From: Istiophorus platypterus
Taxonomy: Eukaryota; Chordata; Actinopteri; Istiophoriformes; Istiophoridae
Assembly (NCBI GenBank): GCA_016859345.1
Contig: JADGDC010000110.1
Span: forward strand, 24,889-88,888
Length of the DNA stretch: 64,000 nucleotides
Reading direction: 5' to 3'
The notes below the pieces were generated by a model that did no database searches, was not told the origin of the DNA, and was given only the letters and a program-made list of their open reading frames with translations. Of the stretch, positions 49,981-60,406 are shown piece after piece. Made by a program: the position numbers and the translations under genes. Positions within the stretch are counted from its first letter, which is position 1; each line of letters opens with the position of its first letter.

Positions 49981-51186
49981 TTAGCTCCTCTCTCCTCCAC
50001 AGCAGCTAAATAACCAGCGTACATTTAAACCACACTGAGCTTTGTCCCTCTTGAAGCGATGCTCTCGCTAAATCACAGTCACTCACAAGCTTCTCATTCC
50101 CGTTAGTTACTTTAGCCTAGCAGTTAGCAAAGGCTTCTCCCTCTCCAGCTCTCTCCTGCTCGCTCTGGTTAATGTTCACTTTTAATTCCGACTCCTTTAG
50201 CGATAAGGGTACGTGTATTAAATCGAGTTTATTTTCAGCGATGGAGATGAGGCTCGGTGAACTGGGGCGAAGCTTTGCACCATGGAAAACAAATCATTAG
50301 CAACAGCCGTTAGCAGCCCCGCTAACGCTGAGAACCGTCCTAAGCGTAGCCGCTACTCTCCCCGGCGGCTCAGTCATGGCGGCTGGTGACGGAAGTGTAG
50401 CCCGGAGACAAAAACCCATAATTCACCACAAACCAGTACGTCTCAAAAGATTCTCCCCACACAACGACAGAGAAAACAACTCTGGTTATTTGCAGCTCTA
50501 TTTTATACGTTAAGTTAGCGACACCAGCGACCATGGTTGAACGTCTCCCTGGGGCCAGAGGAGGCGACGTCGTGTTCATATGCAAAGACGATGTCGGAAT
50601 CCGTAGTTTTCTCTGGGCCCCTACTGAATATGACCGGCGACCACATGTACAGCGACATGTCATCGTTTGGTCGCTGGCTGTCGAGGGGGTGTCCAGTAAA
50701 CCATATTGGCTTTAGAGACAAGTGGTGTACGAGTGGCGGACTTTCAGGGGAAGACCTGGTCTGATTAAGTCAGATGGCTACATCCCACTATAGATGGAGC
50801 AGCTCTCGTTTCTAGAAGTCTGAGCTAGTTTATCGGAAAACCAAAACCATGACAACTCAAGAGTTGAGAGCAGGAAGCAGAGTTGTAGTCTTACACACTA
50901 CTGAAATACAACAAAATATGAGACTTAAATGTGGACTCTTTAACATTAGATCACTCCCATTTTGATGTATTTTTTCTTACCGAGACCTGGTTGTCTCATG
51001 ATGAATCTGTTAGCTTAAGCGAATCCACTCCCCAGTCATATTAATACTCATATTCCCAGAGGCACTGGCCGAGGAGGTGGAGTTGCAGCCATTTTCAACT
51101 CAAGCCTCTTAATCAACCCTAAACCTAAAATCAGCCATGACTCTTTCACAGACAATGACCAGTAGTCTGGTCCGTATATTACTTTA
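49981..51186 (+). mobile_element. L2 LINE 5' region and endonuclease start, upstream of copy 10
   Basis: It has the same content as 2081-3285 and directly precedes E1 of copy 10 without an E0. Confidence 0.75.
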
Positions 51187-51371
51187 GTATACAGTATACC
51201 GTTCACACAGACATGTCGTGTGTGTATGTATTCATGTTAAAATATAGTATAGTATGGCCAAGTAATACAGTTTATAATTTTTATGGAGTAGAATAACCCA
51301 TAATTTACTGTGTCATTATAACCAACTGACTCGATAAACTTAACAATTAAAAAATCGTCTATTTTTCACAG

Positions 51372-53627
51372 ACACCTAAAAGCCACACTATATCGAGTGG
51401 CTCCACTAACCAGTCCAGTATACTGGGCAGAGAAAACTGAAAGGGCTCAGGCGCTGCGTTAATTCAACACGCAGAGAGGCTGTGCGCTTCACAGCAAGCA
51501 GCGCAAGGGCCATTCTGGAGAGGCTGAATCTCTCCATGAAACGCTGCAACCTAACCTCACCTCAGCCCCCAGCTTCTCCAAGACAGAGCCCTGAATCCTC
51601 TGTGAGACAACGGTGGATCAGGCCTGTCTTAAACGGACTTCCTTCAAGCCAGGAGGAGAACATCTGCAGCTGGATGTCCGGGTCCAACCAGATGTTGGAT
51701 GAAGAGGACCGCTTTTTGAGAAGAAGCTGCATCTAGGTGGGCAAATGGCCATACTTGCCTGTAAGTTGGCTAAGGTGACAGGCAGGACACAAGCCCGAGC
51801 CCAAGCCCACCCTCCTCCAGAGGTAGCAGCGTGGACACACACACTCCACGTGAGCTGAGGGCCATTCCGTTTTAGGAAGCCCCGATGGGTCACGCTTCAC
51901 CCTCCTCCCCTGAAACATCCACCAGGAGGAAATCTCAAATCCCGGTTAGAGTCCGTGGCCCTGCTCTGCCACCATTAACCCCTGCTCCACCGCCAAAAGA
52001 GTAACCCAGGAGAACATCTCGGGTCCTGAGAAGCAGATGAAGCAGGTAAGTTCAGGCCGTTGCATGAAGATGACTTCCTTTACTGGATTTCTACCAGGAA
52101 ACGTTTGACATAGGGAAAAACTTGAAGATTTGATTAAAGGAAAAAGTTGGATATTTGAATAACATTGATTTTTTTTTTCTGTAAATCTGAACAGACAATA
52201 AGATAGCTGATGGATGCGCAGTCCAGTCTGCTAAAATCAAGAGGGAGGCGTTTGTGGCAAGTCAGGAACACTTCCAGCTTGACCACCACCCATCTCCTCA
52301 ACCTCCCAGAAGAACGACCCTTGTCGTAAAACCTCCCTCAACAGCTGCCCCGACCAACAGAAAGGGACCCCGACGTGGGACAAACCTCCGCCCTCCGAAG
52401 CCTGACAGCGGAGCGGGTAAGCGTGACCTTCAGCCTTTGGTCAACGCTTCAGCGGGCGTGTCCCTTTTCTTTGGGCAGCTCAACTCAGAAAACTGGTAAG
52501 TCACCCACACAACAGACAAATACAGACAGATTTAAACAGCATAACCAGCGAGGACACAGCCGTCGATTCTTCCCCAAGCAGCGCTTAACACAATTCATTC
52601 TGTTTTCTAATCAAACTATAGGGAGAAGAAAATAGATGGACTACGGTCTATTCAAGCTCTGGCGAGACAGGATCCAGAGCAACTGCAGACCAGACTGCAT
52701 GAAGTCTGCCTGGTCGTCACGGAAGAGGTACATATTTCTCTTTGTCTAAGTGTTTGTCTTTGCTTTGCGTGCAGTTTTCAGTTTTCTTTGTTTTACGTGT
52801 ATCTAAACTGTGAATAGAGAAATATTGAACCATGTTCTCATTTACCGTCTAGGTGAAAAACCTGCGTTCCGCTGTGGCCTGCGCTGCAATGGAAACCATA
52901 GCGCTCCATGTGCACCTTGGGAAGGCCATGGACCCTGAGGCAGAGAGCGACCGGCCGCCCTGCTGCTGAAGTTGGCGCAGGCGACCAGCTCCTTCATTCA
53001 CGAGCAGGTCGATCTTGCCCTGGATGCGCTGGTGGAGAACTGCAGCCCGGGAGGGTTGTGAGCGTTCTGCTCAACACCGGATTGAGGTATGAGGAGGGAA
53101 TCTGATCAGAATTTCAAAGAAAGTGGAGTAGCAGCAGCTTTTAAAGTACATTATATAAAAACATAGTATCATCATTTGTCTGACTCCTAGCTTTCCCTGT
53201 CTTTTCTCTTCTTTAGCCACCGTTGTGCTGCAGTGAGGGGGAGCACAGCCAAGCACCTCCACCAGCTGGCCGACATCATTGGCGATGAGCGAATCTTCAG
53301 CACAGGGAAGATCTTTGCGGAGCGTTTCCTTACTGCTGTCAGTAAGATGTCGCTGGATGCCGCATCAGAAGTCAGGTTGGTAACCAAGTCCTGCATGATC
53401 GTATCCTGTGAAAAATGCTGTGCATAGTCAGAATCTCATAACCTTCCACGTATTGTGCTTAAAGAATAAGTAGCTAAATGAGAAATGTACTTCTTCACAG
53501 GCACCACGGACAAAAGATGCTCCAGGGCCTCGCCCAGCAGAAGGAGTTCACCGTCCTGTCAAACACCCTTATCCCAGTGAAAGACAGGCGTCCGCTGGAA
53601 AAGATTTTGAGGAACTTAATGCACTAG
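51372..53627 (+). pseudogene. TOGARAM-like copy 10 (E1-E6, no E0, mosaic)
   Basis: Exons: E1 51372-52045, E2 52195-52495, E3 52622-52727, E4 52853-53086, E5 53217-53375, E6 53501-53627. E1 meets TGA early, at ACTGGGCAGAGAAAACTGA, and has other indels. E4 is 5 nt short. E2, E3, E5 and E6 are open. Its E2 carries the TTTGGTCAACG variant of copies 8 and 9, whereas intron 4 (AGTATCATCATTTG) and E5 (GGCGATG, GCATCAG) carry variants of copy 2. The copy is therefore a mosaic, as expected from unequal crossing over or gene conversion. Confidence 0.8.
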
Positions 53628-54008
53628 AAGGATTTTCTTAGAGTGTTCCTGTTTCCTCCAATTGTCCAGTGAAATGTGGCGGAGGTTACCTAGAGCCTCT
53701 AAATTGTAATTATATTTATGTATGTACGTTTGTAAACGGCTGTGATTGACTGTAAGCCAATGTCTGCCTTGTAAATGACTGGCGATCTGTCCAGGGTGTA
53801 TACTGGACAGGTCGCCAGTCTATTACATCGTATCTCATGGCCCTTGCAGTCACGAGCTGTCAACCCAATTTATGTGTACACTTTCTCCTTTAAATATAAT
53901 AGCAATAATCGAAAACACTGTCTGTGTAGACTGTTCTTAATTATTCACATCATTGTGTTCTGTTGCATCTCGGCCTTTACCAAAGTGCCATTTAATGCAG
54001 TGTTTTGC

Positions 54009-54014
54009 AATAAA
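54009..54014 (+). terminator. Poly(A) signal AATAAA, copy 10
   Basis: AATAAA lies in the conserved 3'UTR context about 380 nt after the copy 10 stop. Confidence 0.8.
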
Positions 54015-54258
54015 ACTTTGCAACTCAATCAACTGTGTCAGCAGTCCGTCCAGTCAACATCATGACTACAGGATTTTCTGACTGCTTTAGCCAGTGGCTG
54101 ATAACAGGTTCTAACTCTAAAAGAGGGACTTAAGCCTTATTTCAGTGTAGGAGAAACATAATAAACAACAAGATCAACTACAAAGGTTCTAGAGGCTTTT
54201 CTCTTTCCAAAAATGTCAGGAATTTCACATATTAAAGAGGAAAAGATTTAATGTAGCC

Positions 54259-55560
54259 GCAAGGAGACACAAGCCAGTGTCTTATTGTGCCGGTCCCAAG
54301 CCCGGATAAATACAGAGGGTTGTGTCAGGAAGGGCATCCGACGTAAATCTTTTGCCAAATCAAACATAATGTCTATCTGATATGGCTGTTGCTAAATTTA
54401 AATAAGTGATTCCATCACTGCTAAATTCAATGCCAGATCAAAACATAACAGAGAACTCGTATGCTAACTTTAGCCCGTCCCAAATTGATCAGCTTGTTGA
54501 TAGCGCTTCAGGCTCAATGAGAACAACACTCGACTCTATTGCCCCTCTAAAATAAACAAAATTTTAAAAAAAAGGAGGTTAGGTCCATGTTTTAACTCCC
54601 AAACCTGTACATTGAAACAAACAATATGAAAACTTGAAAGAATCTACTAAACTGGAACAGTCCCGCTCAGCCTGGCATGACAGTGTTAAAACTTACAAGA
54701 CGGCCCTCAGCATTGCAGGAGCAGCCTATCACAGCCGTAAAACCCGATAAATACTTAGACATTTTCTCTCCTGTCGAGCTTCGCCAACTAATTTCAATGA
54801 TCTCTTCATCAAAACCATCAGCCTCTCTCTTAGACCCCGTCCCAACCAGGCTGCTTAAGGAAGTTTTACTCTTATTTAGCACTTCTCTATTAGACATAAT
54901 AAATCTGTGCTTATATGTCTGTGCTTGGCCTGCAACACCTCAGAAACACATCATCCAATGACATATTTACTCTAGATGGCATTGCTCTGGCCTCTGGCAC
55001 CAATGCTAGGAATCTTGGAGTTGTCTTCGTTCGGGACGTGCCCTTCAACTCCCACATAAAACAAACTTCAAGGACTGCCTCTTTTCACCCATGAAAAATC
55101 GCAAAAATCAGGCACATCCTTTCTCAAAATGACACAGAAAAACTATTACATGCTTTTGTTTTACTTCTAGGCTTGATTATGGCAACTCCCTATTATCAGG
55201 CTTTCCCAATAAACCATTGTACGGTCTCTAGCTGATTCAGAATGTTGCTGCAAGAGTATTGGCAAGAAGCAGAAAAAGAAATCATATCTCTCCTGTGTTA
55301 GCTTCTCTGCATTGGCTCCCTGTGAAATCCAAAATGCAATTTAAAATTGTTTGTGTCTCCACATTGTTTTCTTGCTGTAGAGTATATGCACTTGAAACAG
55401 TTGGGAGTCCTTTTGTTTGTAATACTTTCACCACGTTCTCTGTATTCATAGCTCAAATTACTGTACTTTCAGTTTTTTCTCTGTAATTCCTGACTTTATT
55501 CAGGCACTGGGCATAACACTCAGTCACTCAAGCTTCAGATCAAGTTGATGGAGTCTAGAT
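54259..55560 (+). mobile_element. RTE leader scrap plus L2 RT-end fragment, spacer 10-11
   Basis: 54259-54367 is the RTE leader. From 54368 the L2 linker, RT start (about 54670-54950) and C-terminal region (55259-55486) follow, with the same missing palm. It is almost identical to spacers 2-3 and 6-7. Confidence 0.72.
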
Positions 55561-56729
55561 GTTCAATACTGTGACAGACAACACGTGTATTAGTGTTACT
55601 AGATCTGTGTAGACCTGAAACGGGGGTAGCTGGAGGAGAACTGGGCTAATTCAGGATTGTCTGAAGCTAATCTGAAGTCTGAATCTTAACATCTATTTCA
55701 GCCACAGATACTGTCTCTTCATCTATCAATCATTTATGGCCATGACTGATACTGTTTTTCTAATTTTGGACTGTATTTACTGTTGGTTTGCTGCTCATAT
55801 GAAGTGGATGTTGGCTGAGAATAAAAATAGAAATGTGATCAGTGGTTTAGTGGAGAAACTGTCAATGGCACCATGTTGGTTCTGAGATTAAGTGGGTTTC
55901 AAGCAGGGATTGTCACAGCTGCAGAAAAATGACTACAGCGTTAGATGACCACAGACTTCCTCATCAACAAGCAGATTTTTTTCTTATGAGGTAGACAAAG
56001 CTCATCAACTGGTCCGATTGATGAGCCCAGTGGTTTTTAGGTGCAATGTCTGGATTTCATTCAACCTCTGAATAAGTTTTCAATTTCATGTAAAGATTTT
56101 GCTTTAAGGTGACGTTTTCATGCTGTCAAGTTTAATCGAAAAAATGCAAAAATCTATTGGTTATAATTTGCAAATACATTTCTAAATATTGCTTCACTTT
56201 GACACAATTGTTTATATAATCTGCAGAGAAAGAGAGATGAATGTCACTACTCAGCTTGAGTATGAAATACACAGTACGTTTTACCATAACAGACCGGATG
56301 ACACTCTTCGGTTTCTTCTCTGAGACCACAAATTTCAATTTGGTTAAATATTCAAATTTTAGTTCAATCAAAACATTAAACCACAGTAAACACGGATGAA
56401 TGTGCATAATAATTTGGAGAGAGGGTGGGAATTTATTTGTGAGGATATATGTACAGGTCAGCGTGAAGGAAACACGAGAGACTGTTTGGATCAGGATGGT
56501 CCTGATGTTGAATTTGAATAACGTCCTAAAAGAAAACTAGCCCTCGACATTATTTTGCAGAAAACTTCTCCATATACTTTATTTCCTGCAAAAACCATGA
56601 ACATCAAACTCAGATATTCGTTTTGGTGATAGTTAGCCATGCTTTAAATTCCTCTTATCTCTAAAAAGAAAAAGAACAAAAAAACAAAAAACAACAACAA
56701 TGAAAAAAAACAACTGAATAGAACATTGA
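55561..56729. other. Unassigned upstream block before the copy 11 promoter
   Basis: This is the same block as 7656-8805. I find no conserved frame, RNA gene or recognisable element in it. An A/C-rich run lies at about 56665-56715. Confidence 0.55.
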
Positions 56730-56875
56730 ATTTGCATATAAACCTTCCGTGATTCTGAAATGACATCACAGTTCTAGACAGACTCTAGAAGGCCTTTGAT
56801 ATAAATTCCAGTAGAATCCAGAGCTAGTAAGGGACGCACTGACCCTGGTGACAGACACTACTCAGTTTTGGTTCG
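56730..56875 (+). promoter_or_regulatory. Predicted promoter and 5'UTR of the intact copy 11
   Basis: Octamer ATTTGCAT (56730-56737) overlaps a TATAAA. CRE-like TGACATCA lies at 56761-56768 and TATAAA at 56800-56805, 76 bp before the E0 ATG at 56876. The layout is conserved in front of all five E0 exons. A CRE-like site close upstream of a TATA box is a known arrangement in several male germ-cell genes, but expression here is only a guess. Confidence 0.58.
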
Positions 56876-59800
56876 ATGATCGACCCGTCACTGTTTAGTA
56901 GTTATTTGACTCGGATGCTCATTGATGATCAGAAGATGTCAAACACCAACCTGCATAAGGGAATGAGGGACTTCAGTGCTTACGCTGATGTAAGTAACCA
57001 ACTCCGTCAAGCTCCTACTGTTCATAGGAAAAGGTTTTATTTCAGTGTCATGTGTATAAATATACCTAACCCTTATGGCCTCATATCATCTGGCAAGTTA
57101 ATGGCAGAAACACAAAGTCCAGAAGCTCAGAATAGCCAATAGAATGATTTTTTCAGACTTTCAAGTCTAAAACAAGGTTTTTATACTCAGATAAAATAAG
57201 AAATTAGGAAATTATAAAGCTTTGTATAGCACCATATTTTACAACCTGGTGTTTGCTTTTGTGCTTTATGTACACAAGATAGTTTTTATCATGTTTAAAC
57301 CAGTAGACGTGTGTTCATATGCAAAGACGATGTCAGAATCCGTAGTTTTCTCTGGGCCCCTACTGAATATGACTGGCGACCACATGTACAGCGACATGTC
57401 ATCGTTCGGTCACTGGCTGTCGAGGGGGTGTCCAGTAAACCATATTGGCTTTAGAGACAAGTGGCGGACTTTCAGGGGAAGACCTGGTCTGATTAAGTCA
57501 GATGGCTACATCCCACTATAGATGGAGCAGCTCTCGTTTCCAGAAATCTGAGCTAGTTTATCTGAAAACCAAAACCACGACAACTCAAGAGTTGAGAGCA
57601 GGAAGCAGAGTTGTAGTCTTACACACTACTGAAATACAACAAAATATGAGACTTAAATGTGGATTCTTTAACATTAGATCACTCCCATTTTGATGTATTT
57701 TTTCTTACCGAGACCTGGTTGTCTCATGATGAATCTGTTAGCTTAAACGAATCCACTCCCCCAGTCATATTAATACTCATATTCCCAGAGGCACTGGCCG
57801 AGGAGGTGGAGTTGCAGCCATTTTCAACTCAAGCCTGTTAATCAACCCTAAACCTAAAATCAGCCATGACTCTTTCACAGACAATGACCAGTAGTCTGGT
57901 CCGTATATTACTTTAGTATACAGTGTACCATTCACACAGACATGTCGTGTGTAGTGTATATATGCATGTTAAAATATAGTAAAGTATGGCTAAGTAATAC
58001 AGTTTATAATTTTTATGGAGTAGAATAACCCATAATTTACTGTGTCATTATAACCAACTGACTCGATCAACTTAACAATCAACAAATCATCTATTTTTCA
58101 CAGACACCTAAAAGCCACACTATATCGAGTGGCTCCACCAACCAGTCCAGTATACTGGACGCAGAGAGAGCTGAAAGGGCTCAGAGCGCTGCGTTAATTC
58201 AACACGCAGAGAGGCTGTGCGCTTCACAGCAAGCGCGCAAAAGGGCCATTCTGGAGAGGCTGAATCTCTCCATGAAACGCTGCAACCTAACCTCACCTCA
58301 GCCCCCAGCTTCTCCAAGACAGAGCCCTGAATCCTCTGTGAGACAACGGTGGATCAGGCCTGTCTTAAACGGACTTCCTTCGAGCCAGGAGGAGAACATC
58401 TGCAGCTGGATGTCCGGGTCCAACCAGATGTTGGATGAAGAGGACCGCTTTTTTGAGAAGAAGCTGCATCTAGGTGGGCAAATGGCCATACTTGCCTGTA
58501 AGTTGGCTAAGGTGACAGGCAAGGACACAAGCCCAAGCCCAAGCCCACCCTCCTCCAGAGGTACCCTCAGCAGCGTGGACACACACACTCCACGTGAGCT
58601 GAGGGCCATTCCGTTTTTAGGAAGCCCCGATGGGTCACGCTTCACCCCTACTCCTCCCCCTGAAACATCCACCCGGAGGAAATCTCAAATCCCGGTGAGA
58701 GTCCGTGGCCCTGCTCTGCCACCCTTCACCCCTGCTCCTCCGCCTAAAGAGGAAACCAGGAGAACATCTCGGGTCCTGAGGAAACGCGGTGAAGCAGGTA
58801 AGTTCATGCCGTTGCATGAAGATGACTTCCTTTACTGGATTTCTACCAGGAAACGTTTGACATAGGGAAAAACTTGAAGATTTGATTAAAGGAAAAAGTT
58901 GGATATTTGAATAACATTGATTTTTTTTTTGCTGTAAATCTGAACAGACAATAAGATAGCTGATGGATGCGCAGTCCAGTCTGCTAAAATCAAGAGGGAG
59001 GCGTTTGTGGCAAGTCAGGAACACTTCCAGCTTGACCACCACCCATCTCCTCAACCTCCCAGAAGAACGACCCTTGTCGTAAAACCTCCCTCAACAGCTG
59101 CCCCGACTAACAGAAAGGGACCCCGACGTGGGACAAACCTCCGCCCTCCGAAGCCTGACAGCGGAGCGGGTAAGCGTGACCTTCAGCCTTCGGTCAACGC
59201 TTCAGCGGGCGTGTCCCTTTTCTTCGGGCAGCTCAACTCAGAAAACTGGTAAGTCACCCACACAACAGACAAATACAGACAGATTTAAACAGCATAACCA
59301 GCGAGGACACAGCTGTCGATTCTTCCCCAAGCAGCGCTTAACACAATTCATCCCGTTTTCTCATCAAACTATAGGGAGAAGAAAATAGATGGACTACGGT
59401 CTATTCAAGCTCTGGCGAGACAGGATCCAGAGCAACTGCAGACCAGACTGCATGAAGTCTGCCTGGTCGTCACGGAAGAGGTACGATAGACATATTTCTC
59501 TTTGTCTAAGTGTTTGTCTTTGCTTTGCGTGCAGTTTTCAGTTTTCTTTGTTTTACGTGTATCTAAACTGTGAATAGAGAAATATTGAACCATGTTCTCA
59601 TTTACTGTCTAGGTGAAAAACCTGCGTTCCGCTGTGGCCTGCGCTGCAATGGAAACCATAGCAGCGCTCCATGTGCACCTTGGGAAGGCCATGGACCCTG
59701 AGGCAGAGACGACCGGCCGCGCCCTGCTGCTGAAGTTGGCGCAGACGACCAGCTCCTTCATTCACGAGCAGGTCGATCTTGCCCTGGATGCGCTGGTGGA

Positions 59801-60392
59801 GAACTGCAGCCCCGGGAGGGTTGTGAGCGTTCTGCTCAACACCGGATTGAGGTATGAGGAGGGAATCTGATTAGAATTTCAAAGAAAGTGGAGTAGCAGC
59901 AGCTTTTAAAGGACATTATATAAAAACATAGTGGCAGCATTTGTCTGACTCTTAGATTCCCCTGTCTTTTCTCTTCTTTAGCCACCGTTGTGCTGCAGTG
60001 AGGGGGAGCACAGCCAAGCACCTCCACCAGCTGGCAGACATCATTGGAGATGAGCGAATCTTCAGCACAGGGAAGATCTTTGCGGAGCGTTTCCTTACTG
60101 CTGTCAGTAAGATGTCGCTGGATGCCGCACCAGAAGTCAGGTTGGTAACCAAGTCCTGCATGATCCTATCCTGTGAAAAATGCTGTGCATAGTCAGAATC
60201 TCATAACCTTGTACGTATTGTGCTTAAAGAATAAGTAGCTAAATGAGAAATGTATTTCTTCACAGGCACCACGGACAAAAGATGCTCCAGGGCCTCGCCC
60301 GCCAGAAGGAGTTCACTGTCCTGTCAAACACCCTTATCCCAGTGAAAGACAGGCGTCCGCTGGAAAAGATTTTGAGGAACCTAATGTACTAG
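56876..60392 (+). CDS. TOGARAM-like single-TOG protein, intact copy 11 (7 exons, 579 aa)
   Basis: Exons: E0 56876-56989, E1 58104-58797, E2 58948-59248, E3 59375-59480, E4 59613-59851, E5 59982-60140, E6 60266-60392. They sum to 1740 nt with consistent phases and no internal stop. Residues 1-38 are the E0 leader. About 55-100 is a charged helix (AERAERAQSAALIQHAERL). About 165-270 is Pro/Ser-rich (SPSPSPPSS, TPAPPPKEE). About 270-355 is basic. About 358-575 is one TOG domain, with the loop tryptophan (NSENW, residue 370), VKNLRSAV (406 on) and RCAAVRGSTAKHLHQL in E5. It ends ILRNLMH. TOGARAM proteins bind tubulin through TOG domains in cilia and are about 1000-1700 aa with several TOGs, so this is a short form. 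TOGARAM1 or TOGARAM2 origin is not resolved. The normal 3'UTR is replaced by copy 12. Confidence 0.87.
57311..57916 (+). mobile_element. L2 LINE fragment in intron 1 of copy 11
   Basis: It has the same extent and decay as the fragment at 9385-9990. The intact gene therefore splices across an L2 remnant between E0 and E1. Confidence 0.75.
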
Positions 60393-60406
60393 AGGGATTT
60401 TCTTAG

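Noticed and set aside
59165..59175. GCGG|GTAAGC inside E2 as the exon end
   Set aside because: The frame stays open past it to AACTG|GTAAGT and encodes FFGQLNSENW, which is the expected start of the TOG domain. The later donor also gives the right phase for E3.
60145..60150. GTAACC two codons past the E5 end as donor
   Set aside because: Using GTTGGT instead gives phase 2 and the reading RHHGQKMLQGLA in E6. The later donor would put E6 out of frame.
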